From Candidatus Pelagibacter sp. (lineage in GTDB: Bacteria; Pseudomonadota; Alphaproteobacteria; Pelagibacterales; Pelagibacteraceae): a stretch of DNA of 37,396 nucleotides. Shown piece by piece: positions 24,561-33,729 of the stretch. The stretch spans positions 1 to 37,396 of the forward strand of contig JAOHEU010000006.1 of NCBI GenBank assembly GCA_028097645.1. Reading direction: 5' to 3'. How positions within the stretch are numbered: position 1 is the stretch's first letter; every line of letters starts with the position of its first letter. The position numbers and the translations under genes were made by a program. The notes beneath the pieces were generated by a model. It was not told the DNA's origin and ran no database searches. It saw only the letters and a program-made list of their open reading frames with translations.

Positions 24561-25333
24561 TTTTGTAAAAATTCCAAGACTTTCTCTCTCATTTCAAAGG
24601 CTTTTTCAATCATAATCATGTGACCACACCCATCAATTATATGAGTACTTGAATTATCAACCATGTTTGCAAATTTTTTTCCAACCTCAATGTTAACCAT
24701 TTTGTCTAGAGCACCAAAAACAAACATTGTTGGACAATCAATTGTTTTTACAGCGCTCGAACCATTTACATAATTGTTACAAGCGACAAGATCTACTCCT
24801 AATATCTGACTAATATCTCTTGGAGATTGGATTATTCTTTTTATAGGATTTCCACCTATGAATTTTTTTGACCCTTCATAACCCCACTTCATCATTAGTT
24901 TGACAGCATCTGAGTCTCCATTTTCTGCTAAATCTATTAAGTCTTGATTTACAGGCATTTTATAAGATCCACCTATAAAAACTAACTTTTTTAGTCTATT
25001 CTTGTATTTATTTGAGTACTCAAGCATCTCCAAACATCCTTGGGAGTGACCAATTAAAATTACTTTCTCTAATTTCAACTTAACAAATACTTTTTCCAAC
25101 CAGTCAGCAATTTCTTCAATTGTTTTAAGACAAGGGCCCTCAGAATTACCGTGTCCAGGTAAATCAATTGACAATACATTAAAGTTTTTGTTTGAAAAAA
25201 ATTGTTCAACTAAAGACCAAACAATATGTGATAGACCGCTACCATGAAGAAAAATAATAGTTTCTTTTTTATGATCTAATTCTTGTCCTGCATTTGATGC
25301 ATGAACACTTTTATTTTCTAGCTCGAATATCAA
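24557..25333 (-). CDS. Alpha/beta hydrolase of the dmd cluster, substrate unknown
   Basis: A 258-residue alpha/beta-hydrolase-fold protein without a signal peptide, so cytoplasmic. The oxyanion HG is at residues 30-31 (FLHGSGLS). The nucleophile is Ser97 in GHSQG, and the likely acid and base are Asp210 (GALDK) and His238 (GCGHM), giving a complete triad. It lies 8 bases after dmdB and overlaps dmdA by four bases. I infer a role in DMSP breakdown, for example as a thioesterase acting on a methylthio-acyl-CoA. The family is too broad to name a substrate, and an esterase or haloperoxidase-like activity is equally possible from sequence. Confidence 0.85.
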   Translation of the reverse strand: MIFELENKSVHASNAGQELDHKKETIIFLHGSGLSHIVWSLVEQFFSNKNFNVLSIDLPGHGNSEGPCLKTIEEIADWLEKVFVKLKLEKVILIGHSQGCLEMLEYSNKYKNRLKKLVFIGGSYKMPVNQDLIDLAENGDSDAVKLMMKWGYEGSKKFIGGNPIKRIIQSPRDISQILGVDLVACNNYVNGSSAVKTIDCPTMFVFGALDKMVNIEVGKKFANMVDNSSTHIIDGCGHMIMIEKAFEMREKVLEFLQK

Positions 25334-25341
25334 ATATTTTC

Positions 25342-26958
25342 CTAAAACTGTTTTCTTAATTCAAATTTTTGAATTTTTCCTGTTGATGTTTTTGGCAACT
25401 CACAGAAAATAACTTTTTTAGGTACTTTAAAACCTGCTAGAGTTTCCTTACAAAAATCTATTAATTCTTTTTCTGTAACTGGTTTATCTTGAACCATTTC
25501 TATAAATGCACAAGGAACTTCACCCCATTTTTCATCGGGTTTTGCGACTACTGCTGCGATAGATACTGATGGATGTTTTGCAAGTGTATTTTCAATTTCA
25601 ATAGATGAAATATTTTCACCTCCAGAAATAATAATATCTTTAGATCTATCCTGTATCTTAACATAACCATCTGGGTGCATAACTGCTAAATCACCAGTAT
25701 GAAACCATCCACCAGACATTGCTTTATCTGTTGCAGTTTTATCTTTAAAATATCCTTTCATTACTACATTTCCTCTAATCATAATTTCACCAATAGTTTT
25801 TCCATCATGAGGAACTTGTTTCATTGTTTCTGGATCCATTACTGTAACCCCTTCGGTATTTGGATACCTAACACCTTGTCGAGCTTTAATTTCATTTTGT
25901 TTATCTTCATCAAAATCATTCCATTCATCGTTCCAAGCACACTGGGTAACATGACCATAAGTTTCTGTTAGTCCATAAACATGCATCACCTCAAAACCGA
26001 GTTCTTTCATCTTCTTAAAAATGATACTAGGTGGAGGAGCACCTGCTGTTAATACATAAACTTTGTTTTTGAGTTTTTTTCGATCAGCTTCTGGCGCTCC
26101 TGTAATCATGTTTAATATGATTGGTGCACCACCAAAATGAGTTACATTATATTTATCTATTAGTTCAAATATCTTTTTAACATCTATATTCCTTAGGCAA
26201 ATAGTTCTTCCATTTAACATTGGGATAGTCCAAGGATAACACCAGCCATTACAATGAAACATTGGAACAATTGTTAAAAAATTCAACCTATTTGGCATAT
26301 TCCAGGCAACTGTGCTTCCAGTAGACATCAAGTATGCACCTCTATGATGGTAAACAACTCCCTTAGGATTGCCTGTAGTTCCTGAAGTATAGCTTAAAGA
26401 TATTGCTTGCCACTCATCCTCTGGCATTTTCCAGTCATAATTTTCATCACCTGTATTTAAAAAATCCTCATACTCTAGATCACCTATTTTTTCTAACTTT
26501 GATTGGTCTGCATGTTTATCATTTATATCAATGATAGTAATTTTTTTACTTGTCTTATCTAAAGCTTTTTTGACCTCGACATGCAGTTGTCTATCAACGA
26601 CTAATACTTTAGCTTCACTATGATCTAAAATATAAGCAATAGTATTTGCGTCTAACCTAACATTAATAGTGTTTAATACTCCACCTGTCATTGGAACTGA
26701 ATAATGTGCCTCAAAAATTTCAGGAGTGTTAAATGCTAAAAATGAAACTGTATCTCCTTTACCAATTCCAATTTTTGATAGAGCGCTCGCAAATTTTACA
26801 GCTCTTTTATAAACTTCTGTCCATGTATATTTTCTATCTTCATAAACTATTGCTTCATAATTAGGGTAAACATCTTTTGCTCTTTGTAAAAATGATAATG
26901 GAGTAAGAGGGATATGATTAGCTTTATTTTTATCTAAATTTGTATCGTAACTACTCAT
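25342..26958 (-). CDS. dmdB: Methylmercaptopropionate-CoA ligase (DmdB-type acyl-CoA synthetase)
   Basis: A 538-residue AMP-forming acyl-CoA ligase. The P-loop SYTSGTTGNPKG is at residues 189-200, YGLTETYG follows in the middle, GWFHTGDLAVMHPDG marks the hinge region, and the catalytic Lys528 sits in STGKIQKF at the C-terminus. Family members activate short and medium acids through an acyl-adenylate. In the DMSP pathway DmdB makes 3-methylmercaptopropionyl-CoA. The name rests on position beside dmdA and dmdC; by sequence alone it could serve other short-chain acids too. It starts two bases after dmdC. Confidence 0.87.
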   Translation of the reverse strand: MSSYDTNLDKNKANHIPLTPLSFLQRAKDVYPNYEAIVYEDRKYTWTEVYKRAVKFASALSKIGIGKGDTVSFLAFNTPEIFEAHYSVPMTGGVLNTINVRLDANTIAYILDHSEAKVLVVDRQLHVEVKKALDKTSKKITIIDINDKHADQSKLEKIGDLEYEDFLNTGDENYDWKMPEDEWQAISLSYTSGTTGNPKGVVYHHRGAYLMSTGSTVAWNMPNRLNFLTIVPMFHCNGWCYPWTIPMLNGRTICLRNIDVKKIFELIDKYNVTHFGGAPIILNMITGAPEADRKKLKNKVYVLTAGAPPPSIIFKKMKELGFEVMHVYGLTETYGHVTQCAWNDEWNDFDEDKQNEIKARQGVRYPNTEGVTVMDPETMKQVPHDGKTIGEIMIRGNVVMKGYFKDKTATDKAMSGGWFHTGDLAVMHPDGYVKIQDRSKDIIISGGENISSIEIENTLAKHPSVSIAAVVAKPDEKWGEVPCAFIEMVQDKPVTEKELIDFCKETLAGFKVPKKVIFCELPKTSTGKIQKFELRKQF

Positions 26959-26960
26959 GA

Positions 26961-28724
26961 TTAATTAAATTTAAAATTCATTATATTTGAACTTCCTGAT
27001 ATTGCAGATTTGTAATGAAACTCTGCTCGAGGTAAGACCTTATCAAAATAAAATTTTGCCGTATTTATTTTATCTTCATAAAACTCTTTATTAGATTCAT
27101 AATCATTAAAGCTTACTTCTAAAACTTTAATCCATGAATATGCTATTGATACATAACCAAGTGTTTTTAAATAATCGTTTGCAGCTGCACTAACATCATC
27201 TTTTTCAATTTTGGTTTTGTCCTCTATCCAGCCAGTAAATTTGTACAAAATATCTAAGTAATAACTTAATTCTTTAGAATATGACTTAACTTTTTCATTC
27301 TTACTATCGGTCTCAACTTTAACCATGTCTAAAAATTTTTGAATGATATTTCCATTTTTGTTTGAAAGTTTTCTAAAAACTAAATCAGCTGCTTGAACTG
27401 AATTTGTTCCTTCGTAAATTGGGGTAATTCGATTATCTCTATATAATTGCTCAATTCCTTGGTCTTTTGTATATCCATATCCCCCATGAATTTGCATAGC
27501 ATCATTGGTTATTTCCATTGCTAAATCAGTGAATAATGATTTTACAACAGGGGTCATTAGCGAAACATAATCAGAAGCTTCCTGTTTAATTTTATCATCT
27601 GGATGATAAAGACTAACTTCTGTTTGTTGAGAAAGCCAAAAACATAAAGCTCTTTCTCCCTCAATTATAGATTTCATATTTAATAACGATTTTCTTATAT
27701 CTGCATGTTCAATTATAAAATCTGCACCATTTGTAGATTTTGTATTGTTAGTTTTACCTTGTTTTCTCTCTTTAGCGTAAGCAAGAGAGTTTTGATAAGC
27801 AATTTCTGAAATGCCCAAACCTTGAATGCCAACAACAATTCTTTCCAAATTCATCATAGTAAACATTGCATTTAAACCTTTGTCCTTTGATCCAATCATA
27901 TAACCTGTTGCCTCATCAAAATTTAAAACACATGTAGCCGATCCTTTAATGCCCATTTTACTTTCAATTGATCCTGTCGATATTCCATTTCTTTGTCCTA
28001 CTGTTCCATCATCATTAACAATAAATTTTGGAACTAAAAATAAACTTATACCTTTCGTCCCTGCTGGAGAGTCTGTTGATCTTGCTAAAACTAAATGAAT
28101 AATATTTTCAGTTAAATCATGATCTCCTGATGTAATAAATATTTTTTGACCACTAATTTTGTAAGTGCCATCACCTTGTTGTGCAGCTTTTGTTTTTAAC
28201 AGACCTAAATCAGTTCCACAAACTGGCTCTGTTAAACACATAGTGCCACTCCATTTTCCCTCAACTATTTTTGGTAAATATTTTTCTTTAATCTTCTCGG
28301 GAGCATGATGATTAATACAATTATAAGCACCAATACTTAATTCACTATATAATTTAAAAGATAAGCTTGCTGACGAAAGCATCTCATCAAAGAACGCACT
28401 AACTGTTTTTGGCATACCCTGACCACCAAATTTTGGATCACAAGATAATGATGTCCAGCCATCTTCAATATATTTTTGGTAAGCCTCTTTATAACCTGGG
28501 GGTGTTCTCACTACTCCATTTTCTAAGACAGCAGGATTTTCATCTCCTATTTTTGCAAGAGGTAAAATTAAATTTTGGTTTATTTTGGCTGCTTCATCTA
28601 AGATATCTTTGACTAAATCTATAGTAACCTCATCGTATTTTTTTAATTCATTGTAGTTTTTATTATCTCTCAACTTCTCAAAAAGAAATAACATGTCTTC
28701 TACTGGTGCAGTGTAACTTGGCAT
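26961..28724 (-). CDS. dmdC: Methylmercaptopropionyl-CoA dehydrogenase (DmdC-type)
   Basis: A 587-residue FAD acyl-CoA dehydrogenase of the long form with an extra C-terminal helical domain, the size known for DmdC. MCLTEPVCGTDLG (residues 162-174) and ITSGDHD (197-203) bind FAD and substrate. QIHGGYGYTKD lies at 411-421 and the catalytic base is Glu438 in IYEGTN. DmdC oxidises methylmercaptopropionyl-CoA to methylthioacryloyl-CoA. It is the first gene of the dmd group, following leuB after a 26-base gap that contains a hairpin. No clear ribosome-binding site was seen. Related dehydrogenases act on ordinary acyl-CoAs, so the context carries the assignment. Confidence 0.87.
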   Translation of the reverse strand: MPSYTAPVEDMLFLFEKLRDNKNYNELKKYDEVTIDLVKDILDEAAKINQNLILPLAKIGDENPAVLENGVVRTPPGYKEAYQKYIEDGWTSLSCDPKFGGQGMPKTVSAFFDEMLSSASLSFKLYSELSIGAYNCINHHAPEKIKEKYLPKIVEGKWSGTMCLTEPVCGTDLGLLKTKAAQQGDGTYKISGQKIFITSGDHDLTENIIHLVLARSTDSPAGTKGISLFLVPKFIVNDDGTVGQRNGISTGSIESKMGIKGSATCVLNFDEATGYMIGSKDKGLNAMFTMMNLERIVVGIQGLGISEIAYQNSLAYAKERKQGKTNNTKSTNGADFIIEHADIRKSLLNMKSIIEGERALCFWLSQQTEVSLYHPDDKIKQEASDYVSLMTPVVKSLFTDLAMEITNDAMQIHGGYGYTKDQGIEQLYRDNRITPIYEGTNSVQAADLVFRKLSNKNGNIIQKFLDMVKVETDSKNEKVKSYSKELSYYLDILYKFTGWIEDKTKIEKDDVSAAANDYLKTLGYVSIAYSWIKVLEVSFNDYESNKEFYEDKINTAKFYFDKVLPRAEFHYKSAISGSSNIMNFKFN

Positions 28725-28732
28725 ATTTAAAG

Positions 28733-28749
28733 CTTAGAATAATTCTAAG
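28733..28749 (-). promoter_or_regulatory. Hairpin in the leuB-dmdC junction
   Basis: CTTAGAA and TTCTAAG form a perfect 7-base-pair stem with a three-base loop. It begins one base after the leuB stop and ends 8 bases before the dmdC ATG. On the minus strand it is followed by CTTTAAAT, which is too poor in T for a confident terminator. It may attenuate or process the transcript between the leu and dmd groups, or shield the dmdC start region. Function is inferred only from position. Confidence 0.4.
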
Positions 28750-28750
28750 A

Positions 28751-29857
28751 TTATTGCAATTTTGAAATTATCGCATCACCCATTTTAGATGTTGATGCCT
28801 CTTTCATACCATCTGACAAAATATCTTTTGTTCTTAAACCATCATTTAGTACGTCTTGAACTGCCTTTTCTAGAGCATCAGCTTCTTTATCTAGATCTAA
28901 TGAGTATCTTAGTGACATTGCAAAACTTAATATTGATGCAATCGGATTTGCTAATCCTTTACCAGCAATATCTGGTGCAGATCCGTGAATAGGTTCATAC
29001 ATAGCTCTCATTTCACCATCTTTATTTTTTGCTCCTAATGATGCTGATGGCAGAAGACCTAGGGAGCCTGTTAACATTGAAGCTTGATCTGAAAGCATAT
29101 CACCAAAAAGGTTGTCTGTTACTATCACATCAAATTGTTTTGGATTTCTCAAAAGCTGCATTGCACAATTATCAGCAAGCATATGACTTAATTCTACATC
29201 TTTATATTCTTTATCATGAAGCTCTTGAACCTCTTCCTTCCAAAGTTGTCCTGCTTCCATTACGTTTGATTTTTCACATGAAGTCACTTTATTTGATCTC
29301 TTTTTAGCTAAATCAAAAGCAACTCTTGCCACTCTTGTAATTTCGCTAGTTGTATATGTATGGGTGTTAATCCCTTTTCTTTCGCCATTATCAATCGGCT
29401 TAATACCTCTTGGCTCACCAAAATATATTCCACCTGTTAATTCTCTTACTATCATTATGTCTAAGCCTGATACAATTTCAGGCTTTAACGTTGATGCATC
29501 AACTAATTGTTCAAAACAAATAGCAGGTCTTAAATTGGCGAATAATTTTAATTCTTTTCTAAGTTTTAATAAGGCTCTTTCAGGTTTCTTTGAAAATTCT
29601 AAATTATCCCATTTAGGACCTCCAACTGCACCAAGCATTACTACTTCACTCTCTAGAGCTTTATAAAACACCTCATCGGTTATTGGTGTTCCATGTTTGT
29701 CATAAGAGCATCCCCCTGCAAGATCTTCATCTATCTCAAAATCTAAAGATTTATTATCATTAAACCAATTAATAATTTTTTTTACTTCTCCAATTACCTC
29801 TGGTCCAATACCATCGCCTGGTAATAAAAGTATTTTTCTTTTTTTAACTTTAATCAT
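28751..29857 (-). CDS. leuB: 3-Isopropylmalate dehydrogenase
   Basis: The 368-residue NAD-dependent enzyme of leucine synthesis, which oxidises and decarboxylates 3-isopropylmalate. [11 protein letters not shown] is at the N-terminus; [15 protein letters not shown], the Lys/Asp active-site segment [14 protein letters not shown] and the NAD-binding [15 protein letters not shown] are all present. Its start overlaps the leuD end by eight bases. It is the last of leuCDB and is followed by the dmd genes, not by asd. Confidence 0.97.
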   Translation of the reverse strand: MIKVKKRKILLLPGDGIGPEVIGEVKKIINWFNDNKSLDFEIDEDLAGGCSYDKHGTPITDEVFYKALESEVVMLGAVGGPKWDNLEFSKKPERALLKLRKELKLFANLRPAICFEQLVDASTLKPEIVSGLDIMIVRELTGGIYFGEPRGIKPIDNGERKGINTHTYTTSEITRVARVAFDLAKKRSNKVTSCEKSNVMEAGQLWKEEVQELHDKEYKDVELSHMLADNCAMQLLRNPKQFDVIVTDNLFGDMLSDQASMLTGSLGLLPSASLGAKNKDGEMRAMYEPIHGSAPDIAGKGLANPIASILSFAMSLRYSLDLDKEADALEKAVQDVLNDGLRTKDILSDGMKEASTSKMGDAIISKLQ

Positions 29858-30455
29858 TAAAAATCCAAGGTTTTTTATTCTTTAAATCTGTTTCAAAACT
29901 TTCAATTTTGTCTGATTTTTTTAAAGATAGAGCAATATCATCTAACCCTTCTAGCAAGCACTTCTTTTTAAATGGATCTACATCAAACTTGATTTCGTTA
30001 TTACCATAAATTATTTTTTCATCATTTAAGTCTACTGAAATTTCTTCTTTTCTATTTGCGTATTCTGATAATTCTTTAATTTTTTCTTCTTCTAAAATTA
30101 TAGGCAAAATCCCATTCTTAAAACAATTGCTATAAAATATATCTGCATAACTAGAGCTAATTACACAAGTTATCCCAAAATCTAATAGTGCCCAAGGAGC
30201 ATGTTCCCTAGAAGAACCACATCCAAAATTTTTACCAGCAATTAAAATTTTTGAACCATTATATGGATTTTGATTCAAAACAAAGTCACTTATTTCTTTA
30301 CCCTGATCGTCATATCTCATTTCGAAAAATAAATTTTTTCCAAGTCCAGTTCTTTTTATTGTTTTTAAGAATTGTTTTGGAATTATCATATCTGTATCAA
30401 TATTTACTATTGGCAAATATGCAGGTACGCTTTTTAATGTATTAAATTTTTGCAT
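29850..30455 (-). CDS. leuD: 3-Isopropylmalate dehydratase small subunit
   Basis: The 201-residue swivelling subunit that partners Leu[15 protein letters not shown] near the N-terminus and [15 protein letters not shown] in the middle are the family signatures and contact the substrate. It overlaps leuC by one base and leuB by eight bases, so the three leu genes are likely translationally coupled. No oddity was seen. Confidence 0.97.
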   Translation of the reverse strand: MQKFNTLKSVPAYLPIVNIDTDMIIPKQFLKTIKRTGLGKNLFFEMRYDDQGKEISDFVLNQNPYNGSKILIAGKNFGCGSSREHAPWALLDFGITCVISSSYADIFYSNCFKNGILPIILEEEKIKELSEYANRKEEISVDLNDEKIIYGNNEIKFDVDPFKKKCLLEGLDDIALSLKKSDKIESFETDLKNKKPWIFND

Positions 30456-31858
30456 TAGTTTTGATACTTTCTCACATCATCTAAACTTCCAGATATTGCT
30501 GCAGCAGCTGCCATACCAGGACTTACTAAATGAGTTCTTCCACCTCTTCCTTGTCTACCCTCAAAATTTCTGTTTGAAGTAGAAGCACATCTTTCTTCAG
30601 GTTTTAATTTATCAGCATTCATCGCTAAACACATTGAGCATCCAGGTTCTCTCCATTCAAAACCAGAATTAACAAATATTTTATCTAATCCTTCTTGTTC
30701 AGCTTGTTCTTTTACCAAACCAGATCCTGGAACAACCATCGCATTTACATGTGATGATATTTTTTTATCTTTTAGAATTTTAGCTGCCTCTCTTAAATCC
30801 TCTATTCTGCCATTAGTGCAACTTCCAATAAATACCTTGTCTATCTTAATATCTTTTGCTGCCATATCTGGTTTTAAACCCATATATTTTAAAGCTCTTT
30901 CAATAGAATTCTTTTTGTCTTGATCACTTTCACTTTGAGGATTTGGAACCTTATCATCAATCGTAATTACATCTTGAGGGGATGTGCCCCAAGTAATCAT
31001 TGGTAAAATTTCATTTGCATTTAAATTAAGTTCTTGATCAAAATTTGCATCCTCATCTGTCTTAAGAGTATTCCAATAATTTAAAGCTTTCTCCCAATTA
31101 TCTCCTTGTGGAGACATAGGTTTTCCTTTTAGATAATTAAATATTTTTTCATCTGGAGCTATTAAACCTGCTCTTGCTCCACCTTCTATTGTCATGTTGC
31201 AAATAGTCATTCTCTGTTCAACACTTAAAGATCTAATTAAATCACCTGCATATTCTATGACTGAACCAGTTCCTCCTGCTGTTCCAATTTTTCCGATGAT
31301 TTGAAGTATTACATCTTTTGATGTTACTCCTAGAGGTAATTGACCATTAACGTTTATTCTAAAATTTTTTGCTTTTTTTTGAACTAATGTTTGTGTTGCT
31401 AAAACATGTTCAACTTCTGAGGTTCCAATACCAAACGCCAAAGAACCAAAGGCACCATGTGTTGCCGTATGACTATCACCACAAACTATTACTGTTCCCG
31501 GTTGAGTAAAGCCTTGCTCCGGTCCAATTATATGGACTATACCTTGTCGTTTATCATCCATTCCAAAAAGTTGAACACCAAATTCTTTACAGTTAGCTTC
31601 TAGAGTATCAACTTGTATTTTTGACTCTGCATCTGAAATTCCTTTTGTTCTATCTGTTGTAGGCACATTATGATCAGCTACAGCTAAAGTTAAATTGGGA
31701 TGTCTAACTTTTCTATTTGAATTTCTTAAACCTTCAAAAGCTTGAGGACTTGTTACTTCATGAACTAAATGTCTATCAACGAACAACAAAGCTGTTCCAT
31801 CATCTTGTTGATCAACCAGGTGATCATTCCAAATTTTATCGTAAAGAGTAGTGGACAT
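30455..31858 (-). CDS. leuC: 3-Isopropylmalate dehydratase large subunit
   Basis: The 467-residue aconitase-family subunit that isomerises 2- to 3-isopropylmalate. The [4Fe-4S] cluster ligands are recognisable in [13 protein letters not shown] and in the pair [35 protein letters not shown] is diagnostic (positions near 130-160). The gene lies 11 bases after rplS and overlaps leuD by one base. No leader peptide or attenuator fits in the short upstream spacer, so leucine control must act elsewhere or is absent. Confidence 0.97.
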   Translation of the reverse strand: MSTTLYDKIWNDHLVDQQDDGTALLFVDRHLVHEVTSPQAFEGLRNSNRKVRHPNLTLAVADHNVPTTDRTKGISDAESKIQVDTLEANCKEFGVQLFGMDDKRQGIVHIIGPEQGFTQPGTVIVCGDSHTATHGAFGSLAFGIGTSEVEHVLATQTLVQKKAKNFRINVNGQLPLGVTSKDVILQIIGKIGTAGGTGSVIEYAGDLIRSLSVEQRMTICNMTIEGGARAGLIAPDEKIFNYLKGKPMSPQGDNWEKALNYWNTLKTDEDANFDQELNLNANEILPMITWGTSPQDVITIDDKVPNPQSESDQDKKNSIERALKYMGLKPDMAAKDIKIDKVFIGSCTNGRIEDLREAAKILKDKKISSHVNAMVVPGSGLVKEQAEQEGLDKIFVNSGFEWREPGCSMCLAMNADKLKPEERCASTSNRNFEGRQGRGGRTHLVSPGMAAAAAISGSLDDVRKYQN

Positions 31859-31869
31859 TGAAAAAAAAA

Positions 31870-32424
31870 TTATTTTTTTTCTGAAGGACTTTCTGATTTT
31901 GATTCTTCATTTGAAGCCTCTGCTGCTGGAGCTTCTTCTTTAGGAGCTTCTGCTGCTGGTGTTGCTTCTACTGCTTGGGCCTCTTCTTTAGGAGCCTCCG
32001 CTACTGGTGCAACATTTTCTTCTGTAACAGTTTCAGGTTTTACATCAACATCGATCCCAATTTTCTTTCTAATTTTTTCTGCAATTCTCGCTGATTTACC
32101 AGTTCTATCTCTTAGGTAGTAAAGTTTAGCTCTTCTTACTTTACCTGATCTAATTACTTTAATTGAGTCAATTAACGTTCCATATAATGGGAAAGTTCTT
32201 TCAACACCTTCTCCAAAAGAAATTTTTCTAACTGTAAAAGAAGAATTTAAGTCTCTATTTTTTTTAGCAATACAAACACCCTCGAAGTATTGAATTCTTT
32301 CTTTTTTACCTTCTGTAATTCTAACACCAACTTTAACAACATCTCCAGGATAAAAATCTGGAATTTTTTTCTCTGAAAGTATTTGTTTAACGTTATGTTG
32401 ATTTATTTCTTCAATTGTTTTCAT
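31870..32424 (-). CDS. rplS: 50S ribosomal protein L19 with Ala/Glu-rich C-terminal tail
   Basis: L19, 184 residues from the ATG at 32422-32424 ([15 protein letters not shown]). An in-frame TTG at 32437-32439 would add five residues; neither start has a strong ribosome-binding site, but the ATG fits the family N-terminus better. The core (about residues 1-115) contains [20 protein letters not shown] and [37 protein letters not shown]. Bacterial L19 normally ends near there; about 65 extra residues follow with EAPKEEA-type repeats, like those of rpsP nearby. It lies 16 bases after trmD. Confidence 0.95.
   Translation of the reverse strand: MKTIEEINQHNVKQILSEKKIPDFYPGDVVKVGVRITEGKKERIQYFEGVCIAKKNRDLNSSFTVRKISFGEGVERTFPLYGTLIDSIKVIRSGKVRRAKLYYLRDRTGKSARIAEKIRKKIGIDVDVKPETVTEENVAPVAEAPKEEAQAVEATPAAEAPKEEAPAAEASNEESKSESPSEKK
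31919..31961. repeat. 43-base sequence shared with the rpsP tail
   Basis: Forty-three consecutive bases in the rplS tail are identical, in the same orientation, to 33167-33209 in rpsP. They encode part of the [11 protein letters not shown] motif. The two copies flank trmD at a distance of about 1.25 kb. Confidence 0.85.
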
Positions 32425-32440
32425 ATCAATATTTATCAAG

Positions 32441-33127
32441 TTAATTCTTCTTATATTTTTGCCATAAATCTGGTCTTCGGACGCGTGTTATAGCCTCAGA
32501 TTGAGATAAACGCCAGTCTTTAATTTTACTGTGATCACCGGATAAAAGCACCTCTGGAACTGATTTTTCCTCCCAAATTTGAGGTTTTGTGTATTGTGGA
32601 TACTCTAATAACCCATTTTCAAAACTCTCATCTACTCTAGAATTCTCATTGCCTAAGACTCCAGGTAAAAGTCTAAGTATGCTATCTATTACAACAAAAG
32701 CTGCTGTTTCACCTCCTGACAAAATATAATCTCCAATACTTATTTCCTCTATATTTCGAGTAGTTAATACTCTCTCATCTACACCTTCGAAATGTCCACA
32801 AATGAAAGATACTGATTTTTCATTTGATAATTGTTTTGCATAAGTTTGATCAAATTTTTTACCTTTAGGTGATAAATAAATTACTTTCTCACCTTCAATT
32901 ATATTTTGATCTAAAGACTTTGCTAGGACATCTGCTTTTAAAAGCATTCCAGAGCCACCTCCATAAGGAGTATCATCAACTGTTTTGTGTTTATCTTCAG
33001 CTGCATCTCTAATGTTTACAATATTTAAGTTCCATAATTTTTTAGATAAAGCTTTTCCATATAGGCCTTTTGATAAAGGCCCAGGAAAAACTTCTGGATA
33101 AAGCGTAAACACTTGAGCTTGCCACAT
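32441..33127 (-). CDS. trmD: tRNA (guanine-37-N1)-methyltransferase
   Basis: The 228-residue SPOUT-class enzyme that methylates G37 next to the anticodon and prevents frameshifting. The family motifs are [13 protein letters not shown] at the N-terminus, [25 protein letters not shown] and [11 protein letters not shown], the last forming the trefoil-knot AdoMet site. In most bacteria rimM lies between rpsP and trmD, but here trmD follows rpsP after only 14 bases. Confidence 0.97.
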   Translation of the reverse strand: MWQAQVFTLYPEVFPGPLSKGLYGKALSKKLWNLNIVNIRDAAEDKHKTVDDTPYGGGSGMLLKADVLAKSLDQNIIEGEKVIYLSPKGKKFDQTYAKQLSNEKSVSFICGHFEGVDERVLTTRNIEEISIGDYILSGGETAAFVVIDSILRLLPGVLGNENSRVDESFENGLLEYPQYTKPQIWEEKSVPEVLLSGDHSKIKDWRLSQSEAITRVRRPDLWQKYKKN

Positions 33128-33141
33128 AAATAATTGTTAAA

Positions 33142-33714
33142 TTATTTTTGTTCCTCTTTTGGAGCTTCTGCTGCTGGAGCTTCTTCTTTAGGAGCTTCTG
33201 CTGCTGGTGCTGCTTCTGCTGCTGGTGCTGCTGGTGCTGCTTCTGCTGCTGGAGCTTCTTCTTTAGGAGCTTCTGCTGCTGGTGCTGCTTCTGCTGCTGG
33301 TGCTGCTGGTGCTGCTTCTGCTGCTGGAGCTTCTTCTTTAGGAGCTTCTGCTGCTGGTGCTGCTTCTGCTGCTGGAGCTTTAGGAGCTGCTGGAGCCTCT
33401 TCACCTTCTTTATTTCTCTCTTTTTTTGGAACAGCCTTTTTAGGATTATTACCATTTGCAGGCATTGGTATTAATTCATTTTCACCTAAAATTCTTGCAA
33501 CTCTAGTAGTTGGTTGAGCCCCTTGACCTAACCAATACTTAATTCTCTCAGCTTCAAGACCAACTCTCTCTTTTTTATCTTTAGGAAGAAGAGGATTAAA
33601 AAATCCAACTTTTTCAATAAATCTTCCGTCTCTTGCAAATCGACTGTCTGCTACAACAACTTTGTAAACAGGTCTTTTCTTTGTTCCACCTCTTGATAAT
33701 CTTAGTTTTAACAT
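33142..33714 (-). CDS. rpsP: 30S ribosomal protein S16 with long repetitive tail
   Basis: S16 of the small subunit. The core is residues 1-85 ([20 protein letters not shown], then [16 protein letters not shown] and [13 protein letters not shown]). A strong ribosome-binding site (AAGGAG, five bases before ATG) sets the start. The protein is 190 residues long against about 80-90 for most bacteria, because a tail from about residue 95 is almost entirely Ala, Pro, Glu and Lys. Residues about 114-180 are a 25-residue tandem repeat with identical codons. Alanine-rich S16 tails occur in other Alphaproteobacteria, but the perfect DNA repeat is unusual. The tail is probably disordered. Confidence 0.95.
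   Translation of the reverse strand: MLKLRLSRGGTKKRPVYKVVVADSRFARDGRFIEKVGFFNPLLPKDKKERVGLEAERIKYWLGQGAQPTTRVARILGENELIPMPANGNNPKKAVPKKERNKEGEEAPAAPKAPAAEAAPAAEAPKEEAPAAEAAPAAPAAEAAPAAEAPKEEAPAAEAAPAAPAAEAAPAAEAPKEEAPAAEAPKEEQK
33176..33375. repeat. 75-bp perfect tandem repeat inside rpsP
   Basis: Two consecutive 75-base copies (33176-33250 and 33251-33325) are identical base for base. A third copy (33326-33375) matches for 50 bases before diverging. A 15-base partial unit precedes the first copy. In the rpsP frame the unit encodes 25 residues, using almost only GCA, CCA, GAA and AAA-type codons. Identity at the DNA level points to recent duplication by slippage or recombination. Confidence 0.9.
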
Positions 33715-33729
33715 TCGTTCTCCTTTTTA

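Noticed and set aside
33176..33375. Possible CRISPR-like or intergenic repeat array
   Set aside because: The units are directly adjacent with no spacers and lie in frame within rpsP. They are a coding tandem repeat.
33134..33517. Long plus-strand open frame encoding an Ala/Gly/Ser repeat protein antisense to rpsP, with overlapping frames full of Cys/Trp or Gln/Lys repeats
   Set aside because: The 75-bp repeat has a length divisible by three and no stops in several frames, so all frames stay open. The S16 core, strong ribosome-binding site and operon context identify the minus-strand rpsP frame as the real gene.
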